Shown here: piece after piece, positions 18,401 to 30,190 of the stretch
Position numbering within the stretch: position 1 is the stretch's first letter
How the letters are laid out: every line of letters begins with the position of its first letter
Assembly (NCBI GenBank): GCA_002633005.1
Contig: NMRA01000007.1
Location: 1,677,550 to 1,741,549, forward strand
DNA from: Phoronis australis
Taxonomy: Eukaryota; Phoronida; Phoronidae
Direction: 5' to 3'
DNA: 64,000 nucleotides
Program-made: the position numbers and the translations under genes
The notes under the pieces: generated by a model
Seen by the model: the letters and a program-made list of their open reading frames with translations, nothing else
Told to the model about the DNA's origin: nothing
Databases searched by the model: none

Positions 18401-21332
18401 ATCAAGTTATCTATGATGTCACCAGATGTATATGAGCCAACAACCGTCCTACAATGTATGTATGTAAAAAGTGGCAGCAGTGCAATTAATAAAAAATATA
18501 GCAGGTAGTCGTTAATTAATACCCACATATAACATATATAGACACAAGCACATATTAAGACCAAGCTGAGGAGCTACAGACCTAACTCTGGGGTCTAGCA
18601 GTGGGATCTAGTGGGATTTGTGAATCTACGACCTTGAGAACATGAGGTGGACGCTCAACCCACTGGGCCACACTGCCCCCTAGTGCCGCTAATAGAGGAA
18701 GGTATGTTGATCTTACTGTCTTTTCATGTTTTTAGCTTCCTGATGATGTGGTTTTACTGCGTAATCTATACACTGACCTGAACTTACCCCGATGCCCATC
18801 TGAGATTGGCCTCGCTGCTCTGCTTAGCAAGTCCTGGCCCACTACTGACCTCAGTCAGGAAAGTGGAAATGGTACTGAAGTCATACATGGTGAAGATTTA
18901 GATATTCTAAAAGATGCTGAACTAGTTGAAGATATTGGAGGTGAGTTCTTATTATTATATTATAATGTATCAGCTTCTAATGATGTTTTGACAAAATTTC
19001 CTTTTGTGGCTTGACTTTTGACACATGCTTCCACCGATGTGTGATTCCATGGTCTTTGTCTCCTTCGTTACACACAAAAATTCTGGGGAAATTCATTTCC
19101 ACTAAACTCTACCTGCCTTATGTTCACCATCAGGAGACAGAAAATTGTAGAATCGACTAGACTTGAATGGATATTGGATTACTCGATACTTTTTCTTGTA
19201 ATGGTGGACAAATACTGTGGAGATGGCTCAATGATCATTTCATGGATAGTGGATGAAGTCATCTGCGCAGTGGATTGTGGGAAATTGTCCTCCTTGTTAG
19301 ATATGATACACATGAATGTCCAATCGCCTGGTGGCGAGAAGGAAAGATATCCCATAAATCTCTGCTATGGGATGCTCACACATCAGTTTTTGGTCACCAG
19401 TAAAAATGCCCATTTTCAGATTATGTAGAATCCTCAAAAAATGACCAATTTTGGCAAATTTTAGGGTATCATATCTCAGAAGTGGCTGTTCTGGTTTATA
19501 TGAAACTTTTAGACATGATATTTTATTCACTGTTCTCCAAAACGCTATTAGGAACTGTTTTTATAATTTTCTACTTTTTCATGAGGGGCTGTCAAAAATG
19601 GGACTTTTATGAATTTTACGAAAAAAATAAAAGTGGCTTAAAACAAAAAGAAATGATAACTTAGAAAAGTTGAACTGTGTTTTTGAGACTTTATCATGTA
19701 CATTTATATCAAACTAAATTTTATAAATGTTATTGATACCATTTCTTTGCTATGGATGTACCTGTTTGCTAAATTTTACTAAGAATACTTAGTCACACGA
19801 TCCAATTAATAGCAGATTAATATAAAGTAAAAAATCAAATTCTACAGGCTTTCTGCTTTCAAAAAATGTAATCATGGTTTTACCGAGTTCAGTTCTATAG
19901 TTTTGTAGATATTTGAATAAATACACTGACAAGTGGGCAAGGTCTTTCATAACCTTACTCCTGAAAAGACTCACTATGAAACTATATGAGATAATGATCA
20001 GAATTTCTGGTTACACAATGGTACCAGAATCAATAAATATGTGCAAAGCCATTCAGCAGGTCATCTATGTAGGTGCAGGCACAGCATATGTTGATGCTTT
20101 TCACAAGATATTTTCATAAAAGGTTTTGGACATTCTCTCATTTCTGTGTTTTCAGTAACTTTTTAATTCAGATTTGGCTATTTTTTGGAAGTCGTTTTTC
20201 AGTAATTTAGCTATACTTACTTAGTGCTCTCTGATTTTCAGAGTCCATTGACCGAAGCTCACTTTGTAAAGGTGCAGTGGGAGACAATTTTCAATCACAT
20301 CCAATAGATGGCAGCAGAAGCAGTGGTATAAAACACTGTTCTCAGACCAAACCAGCTGCTGGTCTCAATAAACGTAAGGGAGACAGCTTGCCCAAGATGA
20401 TGATTCGAAAAGATAAGAAGAAAAAGAAGAAGTCGAAAATTGCAATACACATTGGACAAAGGGTTAGTTTTGAGTCAGAGGCTGCAGGGCGTGAAAACAC
20501 CTCTGAGATAAGGTCACAAACAATAGTGAATAGCATACAGAACAAGATAAAGAAGGAGAAAAGGTCAACAGTGGATGGTTCGGAAAATAGTGTCGGAAGA
20601 AACAAGAAAAGTTATTGTAAAACATTGAAAAGTGATTGTGAGGTTGAGGATAGATCAGATCATAGTTTATTGTGTAGTCAAGGAACCGCGAATGTCCCAA
20701 TAATTAAAAAAAAGGCTAGGAAAAGGGTGCTGAGCAAAGACCAAACATCAAACACTAGTGATTTGAGTGAAATAGAATGTAAGGATGTATCATTTGGTTC
20801 TCCAGTCGGTCACAGTGAGGATGTTGGTGCAAATAAGCGGGTCTTAAAAAGAAAGAAAAGGGACAAAACAGATTTGACTGAATTCATTAGCTCCACAAGA
20901 GGACAAGAGATGTCTTTAGGTACTGATGAGATTAATGCTGTAATGAAGAAGAAAAAAAAGAAGAAGCGGCAAAGTTTGTTGTCACCTGACCTGGGTTCTC
21001 CTCAGCAGACGTGTCAGGGAATTGTGGGTAATACTGGTGTGGAGCACCCTCTTGTGGCAGTTGGTCGAAACGACAGTGAAGTGAGAATGAAGAAATTTGA
21101 TACACATGAAATGTTGAGTGGTGATGGTCTGCAATTATTGACACCAGTCAAGGTGTTGGGTGGTGGACATGGTGACTTGCTTGCGAAAAACGTTAAGAAA
21201 CTCAAAAAGATCAGAAAACGAGACAAGGGCAAAATGAAACGATTGCGTGCTAATAAGAAAATAAACAATTCCAAGGCCATGAAGTCAAAGAATTCCGGTA
21301 TGAAGAAGCGTAAAAAGATCAAAAAAAATTAG
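12364..21332 (+). CDS. NEPRO: NEPRO, nucleolus and neural progenitor protein, complete
   Basis: NEPRO (human C3orf17) is a nucleolar protein linked to RNase MRP/P and, in mouse, to neural progenitor maintenance. Eight exons (12364-12445, 13861-14018, 14684-14757, 15348-15501, 17308-17372, 17672-17765, 18736-18940, 20242-21332) join in frame to 1923 nt, 640 residues. The N-terminus MESFWNRLDI parallels the human WNR start. The conserved N-terminal domain includes LLSRMIYKANNSHRREKGFQ, QMLEYALVRLTGCAKLL, AGLISRLW and LYSKLLPWLEKLKP. Residues 279-640 are one exon rich in lysine clusters such as KKKKKKKR, suiting nucleolar targeting; this half is poorly conserved in the family. The exon 1 donor (CGTG/gtacaa) and exon 4 donor (CAG/gttgtt) are weak; a second in-frame exon 4 donor at 15513 would add four residues. 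Identity is from remembered human sequence, supported by motif order and the all-exon frame. Confidence 0.88.
12591..13737. mobile_element. 1.15-kb non-autonomous DNA transposon with long TIRs and 8-bp TSD
   Basis: It lies in NEPRO intron 1. Terminal inverted repeats of about 88 bp start CACAGGCSCTTGGGTTTATC and continue through 'tgttcctcgatcgcaaatga' and 'aaggttggacact' with few mismatches. The flanks carry the 8-bp duplication CCCTGGTC (12583-12590 and 13738-13745). No internal frame longer than about 66 codons exists, so it encodes no transposase. An 8-bp duplication would suit hAT, P or Merlin superfamilies; the terminus does not decide. Each TIR contains the perfect CRE palindrome TGACGTCA (12628-12635, 13693-13700). 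Confidence 0.92.
13861..14018 (+). CDS. NEPRO: NEPRO coding exon 2
   Basis: Acceptor gctgtttgtttcag, donor GCGCAAG/gtctca. It encodes EIKKLSTILQTS through HRREKGFQALRK, part of the helical N-terminal domain. Leaves in phase 0. Confidence 0.85.
14684..14757 (+). CDS. NEPRO: NEPRO coding exon 3
   Basis: Acceptor attattacag, donor TTGACAG/gtattt. It encodes VLRCVVRFEATNKNLLAAL and a few more residues and leaves in phase 2. Confidence 0.85.
14848..14897 (-). repeat. SINE S1 body fragment
   Basis: The reverse complement reads 'caggtgatcagtgcaatggg' and 'cccacat', matching the body of the SINE at 8671-8972. The head is missing. It lies in NEPRO intron 3. Confidence 0.65.
15348..15501 (+). CDS. 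NEPRO: NEPRO coding exon 4
   Basis: Acceptor cttaccatttcag/T. It encodes VTQNASVVHLPSKQMLEYAL and then RLTGCAKLLSQAI. The end is either CAG/gttgtt at 15501 or ATG/gtaatc at 15513; both keep phase 0, so both isoforms are possible. Confidence 0.8.
16588..16674. repeat. Short fold-back sequence
   Basis: TTTCCAAAAGATCC (16588-16601) pairs with GGTCTTTTGGAAA (16662-16674) with one bulge. It lies in NEPRO intron 4. It may be a decayed MITE; no second copy was seen. Confidence 0.4.
17308..17372 (+). CDS. NEPRO: NEPRO coding exon 5 (micro-exon)
   Basis: 65-bp exon, acceptor acactttgcag, donor CTGTG/gtgagt. It encodes QLEHGLFWQNNSVFAGLISR and LW. The GLISRLW phrase matches GLVSRLW of human NEPRO. 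Phases on both sides agree with the neighbours. Confidence 0.82.
17672..17765 (+). CDS. NEPRO: NEPRO coding exon 6
   Basis: Acceptor acctgttttag/G, donor GATTGG/gtgagt. It encodes IICWTWLRSTCDLYSKLLPW and then LEKLKPSSVDW, matching the conserved region after SRLW. Confidence 0.82.
17998..18380 (-). mobile_element. Decayed LINE fragment (C-terminal zinc-knuckle region of ORF2)
   Basis: One minus-strand frame reads through about 125 codons with two internal stops. It begins SSLCSFCEKHKETILHLYWE and then C, the C-X2-C-X8-H-X4-C signature found after the reverse transcriptase domain in L1/Tx1-like retrotransposons. Later phrases LCLAKFHLYRQRLQKAKPYF and ARWSSFLP also suit such tails. It is 5' truncated and inactive, inside NEPRO intron 6 in antisense orientation. 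Subfamily is not decided. Confidence 0.7.
18546..18680 (-). repeat. SINE S1, truncated copy
   Basis: The reverse complement starts GGGGGCAGTGTGGCCCAGTG, carries a tRNA-like head and keeps the second arm (CCCACTAGATCCCACTGC). It then follows the same body ('ctcagcttggtcttaa') as 8671-8972 before breaking off. It lies in NEPRO intron 6, 55 bp upstream of exon 7. Confidence 0.7.
18736..18940 (+). CDS. NEPRO: NEPRO coding exon 7
   Basis: Acceptor tcatgtttttag, donor ATTGGAG/gtgagt. It encodes LPDDVVLLRNLYTDLNLPRC and an acidic stretch with EDLDILKDAELVEDIG. Leaves in phase 1. Confidence 0.85.
19430..19960. repeat. Old dispersed repeat, family C copy 1
   Basis: Diverged similarity in the same orientation to 51080-51560. 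Shared phrases include 'tggcaaa.tt', 'a.atcatat.t..', 'tttcagacatgatatttt'-like text, and the GTCACAYGAYCCAATYAA region (19792 and 51331). On the minus strand both encode the relic LLLIGSCD. It fills part of NEPRO intron 7. The class is unknown. Confidence 0.5.
20242..21332 (+). CDS. NEPRO: NEPRO terminal exon (lysine-rich)
   Basis: Acceptor ctctgattttcag, stop TAG at 21330-21332. 362 residues, highly charged, with at least five lysine runs (for example DKKKKKKSK, VMKKKKKKKRQS, MKKRKKIKKN) that look like bipartite nuclear/nucleolar signals. The open frame of 351 codons is the longest in the window and is not expected by chance at this base composition. Confidence 0.9.
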
Positions 21333-21625
21333 TTATGAGTGATTGTAATAATACATTTGGGTAAAGTAAAGCCAAATGCAGCGCCATTATTTTGGTTATT
21401 TTGGGTGGATCCCTTTGTTTTAGTTCTTCAATGCAAAGAAATAGCATTCCTTTTTACTCTGTCACATGATAACACCGTGGACTGATTGGAGTCCATTGAT
21501 CGATTCAAAATGAAGATTCATTGCCATTAATTTGACTTGTTCCATTTTGAAGTTTCCGATTTCAATTTGACCCAATTAATGCTGTTCTTGCCCACTTCTA
21601 ATTTTTCCTAAAAATTGGGAGTATC

Positions 21626-21631
21626 AATAAA
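21626..21631 (+). terminator. Candidate NEPRO polyadenylation signal
   Basis: First clear AATAAA after the NEPRO stop codon, 294 bp downstream. A later AATAAA occurs near 22267. Confidence 0.5.
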
Positions 21632-21894
21632 AACGCTACTGTCATTCTCTGAAATGCAAAAACTGTTCCAAGAAATTTTGTAATTGATGTTTTGGCCAAG
21701 TAAGTGTATGGGGCGACTCATAAGTCTCTGCCTATACTTAGCTACAGTTTAGTTACGGATGTTGTAATTTTTTGACATTTGGAACAATGACCCTTGAAAA
21801 TGTCTTTGAGAACATAGTGCTGCATGATATTATATGAGCGACAGGAGAATGAGCGACAACACAGTCTGAAAATTTAAGACATGGGGATGGTTAG

Positions 21895-22056
21895 CAGTGG
21901 CAGATTTAGAGGGGGGACAAAGGCGGCCATGAACCCCCCCCCCTAAACTTCTCCCAGATTTCATTTGACATTTCGGTGCGAATGTCTGACAGGTAAAATC
22001 TTGGCTAATACTCTGCCCTGCCCCCCCCCCTACTCAAAATCCTGGATCCGCCCCTG
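21895..22056 (+). repeat. MITE family A, copy 2
   Basis: Starts CAGTGGCAGATTTAGAGG and ends GGATCCGCCCCTG, with the family interior 'gcgaatgtctgacagg' and 'ttggctaatactctgccc'. Flanks GTTAG and TTTAG are a 4-of-5 match to a 5-bp target duplication. Confidence 0.88.
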
Positions 22057-24059
22057 TTTAGGGACTTCTGGGCTTATGCTACAGAACTTTGATGTCTTGC
22101 TCAGTTTGCTTTCTGGTGGTGTGGTGTCATCAACAGTACAATGGAAAGTGTTCTACAGAAGTCAATCATTGAATGGCTTTTGTGAATATTCCATTGATAC
22201 TAACATTGTCAATTAGTTGTAAATGCTTATCTCGTTCCCAGTTTAAAAGCATTGGTCAAAGATTAAAATAAATGTGTAAAGTTACCATTTACTTGTTGTG
22301 TTCATTCAGTTCTGTAATTATCACATGAATTACTATTGCTTGAAATTTATAATAAAAATAATTTTTTTTTGATTTTCTCAAGTGCTAGTTTAACGTGCAA
22401 CGTTGAAAAACCCTGTTTTAGTTATATCAAGTGTTATTTGACTCATTCCCTTAAAATCAAGTGGCACTGTTTATAAGTGTCTGAGTATTTTGGTGCTACG
22501 TGGCTGTTGGATTTCATTCAAGATTAAAATGTCAGGAATTTGAACCGAAAGCGTCTTGTTTGGCTCTGATTAGGCGGGGTTAAGTGTTACGAGGGCTCTT
22601 CTGATCTCTTATTTAGTCGTTCGTCTGTTGACCGGTCTCGTGCGTGTTGAATGCACATTGTTGTAATTATCTCAACACAGGTCGTTTAGGCATAGTTCCA
22701 AAGTCATGTCTATCGTTCGAGCTGTCTAATCAACGACTGTGAAATAAACAAAAGGACACCCAACCGTTTGCAATTTAGATTAATTAACAGGTTTTACTAG
22801 GTCAAAGTTTGCAGTCTTGGTCTTAATTTGTTTTGGTTTGACTTTAAATCAAGGTAATGTTTAGCTTCCGAGGAAACTATTTTGTAATATACTGCAGTTT
22901 TGAGACCTTTGCTCGGCTGCAACTAGGTTACTGATTTCTTTTTTTTAAATAAAGCCCTGTAAGTCTCACCAACCTAAAAAAAAGTTTGGAGCAAGTTAGA
23001 ACGTTTTCTAGACCTAGTAGCGTTACCAGCGCTTTAGGGTAGATAATGGGCGATTGCGGGGAATGTTGCCCACCGGGAACCACAAGTCGATCCCTCATAC
23101 TAAATTGTATTTTGGAGGTTTCAGTTGTACAAGAACGTGTAGCAATTCGGTTTGGAGTAAAATCACCGGGAAGGGGCTTAGTATTCTTTTAGCAATGTCA
23201 TTAGTTTTGATTGGGCAATTTTCTGGTTGAAATGAATTGAGCTGTCTTGTTCATGTTGTTCATACACATAAATCGTTCATTGGACTTTAAACCTCTTTTC
23301 AGCGCCTCTTTAGAATGTGGGTTGTTCATCGACGGTGGCCCATTCTCCTCAACTTTTGCGCGCCGTGGTACGTGCTGTCTTTTACATTATTTGTCAGATT
23401 AAGTAAACAGAAACCCTGCTACCCAACGAGTGTACAGTCTTCACCCCGGCACACCTGTAGAGCTTTATATAGAAACCCAAGCTTGTCTATCATTTCCTGA
23501 TCCATTATCGCTTAGAAATATTACCGTGGTGCTTGCGGTGATAACGCTTTAGATATTTATTTTGATGGATGGTTTGTTGGACATTTTAACTGAAAAATGC
23601 TATTTAGTTTTTTTTTCTCTACAACCTTTAACTTTTTGTACTCCATTGAAGTCTTAAATGGTATGTGAACAGAAAGAGTTCAGACGCAGTTGCTTTTACA
23701 CTTTTTTGTTTGAGAGCAGGTTGGCCACAGTGTTTATTCGGGTGGACTCCTTCGCGATACCCGTAAAGTAACATGCCGTCGCCGTTTATTTTTTTATTTT
23801 TTACTATGCTTGGGAGGAGGCCGGATCCCCGGGCCCTTCAATCTACATTGCTTGTGTTCATTCTTGCAATATCACTAAATTATAGGCTATTAACGCGGTA
23901 TTCAACCCAATTCAATCAAAAATAATAAGTTTTGATTTACTGAGGCCACTTAACGTTATAAAATTTAAATTTTCTTGCTCCTTATTCAGTATAAAAGGGA
24001 TTTTTTTTACTCGGAGAGAAGTCGCCAGTTATTTCTTCAGATCAAGCTGATAAACCTTT

Positions 24060-24076
24060 AGGTCACGGTGTGACCT
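24060..24076. promoter_or_regulatory. IR5 nuclear-receptor-like palindrome
   Basis: AGGTCA-cggtg-TGACCT: two perfect AGGTCA half-sites in inverted orientation with a 5-bp spacer. A 17-bp motif with both perfect half-sites is uncommon by chance. IR5 is not a classic RAR/RXR arrangement. It lies 23 kb upstream of CYP26. Confidence 0.3.
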
Positions 24077-27000
24077 GTACCGTTATGAGCCTGGTACGAA
24101 GCCCTGAAATCACCTCTAATTTGTCTAAGGAACAATTCGGACCAATTTCATAATGTTAAGTGGCCTAAATCAAACAGTTTTTGACAGAAAGTATAGATTT
24201 AATGCCACTTTAATAAAACGATACTATTGAATACGCACACGTTGCCATTGTGCACAGCAACACTAGTATTTCTGACTTGAAACGAATTCCGCGGCATTGG
24301 GAAACATTTGTTGACCGAATTAATCTTGACAGAACCCGGGGGACAGAACACAGGTTGAAAACAGTCGTAGTAAAAAGAAACAGTTTATTAGTAAAGGGTT
24401 TGTAACAGTATATTTGTAAAACCGAGCGGTCCTAGCAACTACCTTTTAGTTCTTCGTCGCAACGGTTGTTGCTTTTGATAGCAAGCATGTTCGTATGTGT
24501 AGGCAACGTTATCTCAAAGCGTATTTCGTTTTTTGTTCAAATTATGTGCATTAAATGGAAGACCGGGGAACTATGTCTCTCTATAGTCAAGACAGTGTTA
24601 GTGTATTTAAACTTAAACATAAATTAACATAAAATATTTCCCTGTTGTCATTGTACAATTTTGATCACATGGGCTTACTGAGCATATAATACCAGGAAAG
24701 CGTTTTCATTGAAGGGAATCTTTTATTGAGGGTGTAGTTTGGATGCCAATGAATCCGCTCCCGTATATCTACGTACTCACGCGCGCATGCGGCCGGTGTA
24801 TACTGCTGACAGACTCATGCTGAAGAATGTGATCTCCAGTCCTGCAAATAGAATCCATGAAGAGACGACAGTATATTGACGTAGACTGTTTTGCCTGCAG
24901 CTGAAACTTCTGACAAGAAAAAGTTCACGCCACTTCTGTTGAGTTCAAAATATGGAACTTTAACTTAGCAGTTTTCGTTTTATATTACCTGTAGTAAAGT
25001 GTTAGTGTATAGTGAGCATTACAAATCTTTTTAGATCGTGGCTAGACCGTCTGTTCTTCAGCGCTGTTGGTTTTAGAGAGAATCTATCGCCATTGACGTC
25101 AGTGGTCAGGAAGTAAAAACATAAAGAAGTGCTCGTGTTTGACAAAATGCCTCAACTGATCCAGCCTGTATAATACAATTAGTGCGATGTGGTGTCGACT
25201 AATCGAATAAGCAAACAAAAAACCTTTTAGGGGCTTACAAGAATTTCCCTAATAATGGTTCTCAAAGGCAAGCGAGCAATTTATAAGACATATAGTACAA
25301 CGGTACCCAAATTCATCTCCTGGTACACGCACGTAGTATTGTAAATGACACATATATTTTGTCTGTTAGATTAAATCGTATAATAATTTGACAACTGTTG
25401 TTTTAAAAAGTATCTGAACTTTGCTTGACCGTCTCACGGTGTGTGGTTGTCTGGCCAGCACGTCACGCGCTGGGCCTACAGGGTGGAACAGAATGCGAGC
25501 CTGAGATGATCAATGCTGTCCAGCCGAGGACGGGGCCGTGGTCTCACAGGAGGGATGTCGAAGTGGGGAGAATGGAAAGCGACTTGCAACTATGCTCTTG
25601 GGAGGTAAAGCGAGCGTTTCGAGAATCAAAATAATTGATGTCTACACGTTTTATTGCTTGGCGTTTTTGCCAAATGTGTCACTCAGTCGTATTTTTGTTT
25701 CACAATCGTTTCTTTGCAAGACACAGTGAGGGCCACATTACTTGACCGATTGACTTGTCATAACTTGTAACTCCTCAACAGCTCGAGGCCTATCGTTGTC
25801 GGGGATACAAGATCATGGCGCTGGGACGGCCATTTTCGAATTTTCGTTTTGCTGCGCTATTCTAATATGGTTTTTAAATGCAATTGTGTATGAGAAGTCT
25901 CAGCAAGCGGTACAAGAAGTGCTTATCTATTTCTCGCTACGGTTTTACGTTCTCGCGTTATTCGAGATTTTATGCTTTTTATTGATTCTTCGATGCATTT
26001 TTGCCAGTTTACCACCTGCTGTGTTAGGTTGTTTCGTATTCAGTTTAGTCATTGAATTTTTGGCTTAAAATGGTAGTGTGGTCCACAAATAGATATGATT
26101 TTGCTCGTGTAAAGTGAGTGTTCGTCACCGTCACCAACTTGGAACCAAGGTTTCGGGTCACAGTCTCGATAAAATTAAATGAAAAGAGCAGAATTTAATT
26201 TATTTGGTTAATGTTATGTTGCTACGTTGTCCAAATTACATTACATGATTTTATTTTACGGCTTCTGCTTCAGTGAATAACCTTAAGAACAATGTTTGTT
26301 TTTAAGGTTAGAAAGGTCGTTTAGATTGTAGAGTTAGGCAATCATATAAATTTTATCTTTGAATGGTGCACTCCAATATTAAACAGCGATTTTTTACGAA
26401 ACTAGGATGAACTATAAATAATCGTCTTATGGCGCCATCACACTGTGACGAACTGGCTTGGCGTATTCGAGCGAACGGGAAATATTTAACGGTCGTTCGA
26501 ACACGCTGAAGTTTGCACTTTGCTTTGACGGTGCCTCATGATGTCCGTTTTGTGGGAAATCTTCCCAAATCGCGAGTATTCACTGACTTCATGAAATTTC
26601 GGACATGTGCAGAAGAGATGGGTTGTTGTCTCTTGACGGAAATGGATTGGACAAAAATCGATCCATTAGTTTGAAAGATTTGTCAATGTCGAATCACCAA
26701 AAATATTAGGCTATAACATCTTTGCAACCCCTTGAAGACGAAACAAAAACAAATTTAGCGTGCTTTGAACTGCTGCGCCCGTGGCAAAAAGTATGATCTA
26801 CTAGTTTCCCAAAGTTATTGTATGAACGTGGGCGAGAGCTGAGAGCTAACGTGACGAGTGTAACGCCTTAAAACAAACCAGGCGTACAAGTTTAGAGCCG
26901 TTTGGCATTGTTTTGACTTCTTACCTCACAAGAACATAAAAAATTAACAAAAATAAACACTGATCTCTCCATTAATGTCAGTCGGGTAGAGTGCGATACG

Positions 27001-28624
27001 ATTAGGTAGGATTAAATCGGCTTAGAATAAAACAGTGACTATATGCGTCGACAAGTTGTGTAAATAGAACGTGCCGCTCGGGAACATCTGAAATACTGAC
27101 CTTCCAAGATTAATACAAATATGCACTTCATTGTCCATCCACCAATTTTAAAGATTATTGAGTAAGAATTCTGCCATTTGCATTTATGCACATCCAAGGC
27201 AACATTCCCTTTATATATAATCCACACTAATGTCGGCTTGTATTGGCCATTTCGAACAAAAAAAAACAAAGAAATACATCCTTGATCGTATACATATATT
27301 AGAAGCTACTGAAAGGAATCCCCAGCCAATTTACTGAAGAATTTCCCCCAAAAAAACGCACCCTGGTGTCTTAAAATTCCTGACCGATTCTTGCCTGATG
27401 ATCACGAATAAGGCCTGCTCAGTGGCGTGTCTTTTTGCGGATTTTTTCCGGAATCAGAGATAGCGGAATTATTACCCGTGTTCACTCGACTAAAATATTG
27501 CCGAAAAAAATCTTAAAATTTTCACCGAGTCTTTGGTTAGAGAGCACCGTGACTTTCAAAAACCTGACACATTTGCACGAAAAATAGAAATTCTGATTTC
27601 GTATTCTTCAATCTTCCGCTTCAATGAATTTATTAAAAACCTTACAATACGAATTCTAGCACAAATCAAATTTTTTCCCAAACGTGGCCCTTTCAACGCG
27701 GCATCAAATATTCTCAAAATAAACAGAATTTAATAAAGAATTTTTAATTCAAATTTAATTTTCGGTGGTGCACCAACAGAATGGCAGCCAAGGTTGAATA
27801 ACTGGCCTTCAATTTTTAAGAACATGCAAAAAAGGGGCTGCAATTTGTGCAGTGTTCTACCTCTCAATTAACGACTTGATGATGGCAGGGTGATACTAAT
27901 AAAGAAAGGGTCCTCTTTTTAACAACTCGTGGGATACCTGAGCTTTGTTCTGTAGACTCACGAAACTCGCACAAACACAAGACCGAAAGTCTGCGAGATA
28001 TCGCCTTGCAATACAAATGAAACACATGGTAACACTAGCTTTACTCGCGATTGTTTTGATTCTATGGGACGCAGTCCAGAACGCATGTATTCTTGGAGGA
28101 AAACCATCGTGTTACACTCAGGCTAGCGCGACTTAATATATTGAGTTTCAGGTTCCTTACTATGAAAGCAAAGAACCGTGTTTTTAAACTCGTGTCAGGT
28201 TGACTGGTATCAGCTTAAATATAATGAAAAATTTGTTGTCCCCATCGTGGTTCCAAAAAATATGGCTACGTGGCAAAAAAACAGTAAGCATGACGTCATC
28301 GTAAAATAGTGAGCTTGAACTGTTCATCTAAAACTTTTCTAAAAATACCGGAGGCTTGGATAAATATTTTGAATAAAGGCAATATACTGTAACACAGAAT
28401 GTAAAAGCAAAACTCCACCGAGGTAACAGTGGATGCTTCGCCAACGTTTCCAATGGTATATGGAAGGAGTTCGAGGCGATAGACGTCGAGCTGCAAACAA
28501 ATAATGTTTTTTGTCGCCTACGTTGTCGCCAATACAAATTGCTTTCTATCAAGTTCATTTAAATATTTAATATCGTTTGCCCGAGTCTTTCAAGAACTGT
28601 TGCCGATAATTCGAAAAATATTTT

Positions 28625-28933
28625 GTAACAATAATGGGGATGGCAACGACAATTGTGATAGTAATAGTAATAGTGAAAATAACAATAATAATAATAATTA
28701 TAACATAACATAATCATAGTAATGATAATAGTAATAATAATAATAACAAGAAGAAATATATAGTAATGTATAGTAAATGTTAATAATGTAATTTATGGCA
28801 TAAATTTTGTCAATCAATAACGTTTGTATTATTACATGTTTACTAGTAAATGTTCTTGTTTTAATAACAATAATATTATTATTGTTATTGTTACTATTAC
28901 TATCATCATCATCATCATCATTATTATTATTAC

Positions 28934-28965
<32 letters not shown>
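28625..28965. repeat. Trinucleotide microsatellite with inverted arms
   Basis: The left half is rich in AAT/AAC triplets (28640-28745) and the right half in ATT/ATC triplets (28861-28963). They are partial complements around a unique 100-bp centre. It can form a long imperfect hairpin. Long low-complexity open frames across it (poly-N, poly-I, poly-L) are artefacts. Confidence 0.9.
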
Positions 28966-29099
28966 CACAAGTTCGTATTTGTTTATTTGGTGGTGTCACT
29001 CACAATTGTCGTTGAACGCGAAGTGCATTTATGATGTTCCAACGTGTGAGAAATTCCACTTGTTGCTCATTTTCATTGCTACAAAAATTTGTCGGGACG

Positions 29100-29227
29100 C
29101 ATAGGCAGACTTAATGGGGGCCCTGGGGCCTTACGGACACCACCAAAAAAAAAACGCCGTTGGCATGTCGTTTTTAGGGTTCGGAAAATGTAGTTGCTCC
29201 CCGTTTACGACATCCTAAATCCGCCAG
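29100..29227. repeat. Decayed MITE related to family A
   Basis: Starts CATAGGCAGACTTAATGGGG and ends CCTAAATCCGCCAG. These are weak inverted ends resembling the GGCGGATTTAG terminus of family A. A similar end occurs at 58377-58391 (CCTAAATCCGCCTATG). Internal sequence is unlike the five good copies. Confidence 0.35.
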
Positions 29228-30190
29228 TTCGAACCTCCTCTAAACAGCCAGCAAGGGATGGTTTAGTGAGTTTGCCTATTGCTGTTTAAGAAGCCATTCG
29301 TTTATCCCCTCATCAAGTTGTGTTTTTTGCATATTACAGTAACATTTAATTTGTTGTTTAGCTGTCGAAATAGCTTCAGCGGTTTGCTGTTTAACGAAGG
29401 GCGTGCCTGAATGTGCTAACGAAGCGTCATTTATTTCCATTCTCCTGCGCAATTTTTACAGAAACCTCGTTGCGACTAAGTAAGAAATTTTCAAGACTGT
29501 AACACATCCTTGGAGGCAAAACAGTGCAATTGATCAAATTAAGGTGACCTCGGAAAGACCCCTTCGAACTAATCACAACCAGTTGTCCGGCACGTTGTGT
29601 AGTAGAAAACGTTGTGGGAATTCCGTGAGAAATTTTTCCCGTGAGCATCTTCTACGCCCCCGGGACGGGTAATCTACCAACATTTGGACGTAGCAGACGA
29701 CTCCCAGAGAACCCGCCGGTGGCGTTTGACTTGTGGCGCTCAGCTGCGGTGCGTGTTGAATTGATTGTCGATACAAATTGAGTTGTATCAACTACACGTG
29801 TAGTTTGGTGTTTTGCAATTTTTGAATGTCACAACGCAGCGTGTTTGACATAGGCTACTGGGACCAATTAGTCGATTTCATGCACTTTACCTAATAAACG
29901 CTAACTAGGCGTTATATGTGGCTAACCAATCCCCTAATACCTCGGAGGAGGATCTCGGTTTGTACCGCCGCGGGAGATCGCGTGTTACATGTATGTTTTG
30001 AACACCGAAACGAGTCGATTTAGGGAATGACTACGGCTTGAATTCCTGAACCGTGTTCGGGTTGCCTATGTCATTTTCAGGTTTTTAACTTGACTGGTTC
30101 TCAGAACTGTTATTTTTAACCTTCTTTTTGGCCACCGTTCTGTGTTCATTAAGTAGAGCTGCGAAAAAACGTTATATTATGTTAGTTTGC

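Noticed and set aside
20342-21322. Minus-strand open frames opposite the NEPRO last exon
   Set aside because: They are Phe/Leu-rich antisense shadows of the lysine-rich coding strand.
25796-26068. 90-codon hydrophobic open frame on the plus strand
   Set aside because: It begins at a TTG, has no ATG near its start, no splice borders that join it to anything, and resembles no family I know.
28698-29034. Open frames of poly-Asn, poly-Ile and poly-Leu
   Set aside because: They are translations of the triplet microsatellite.
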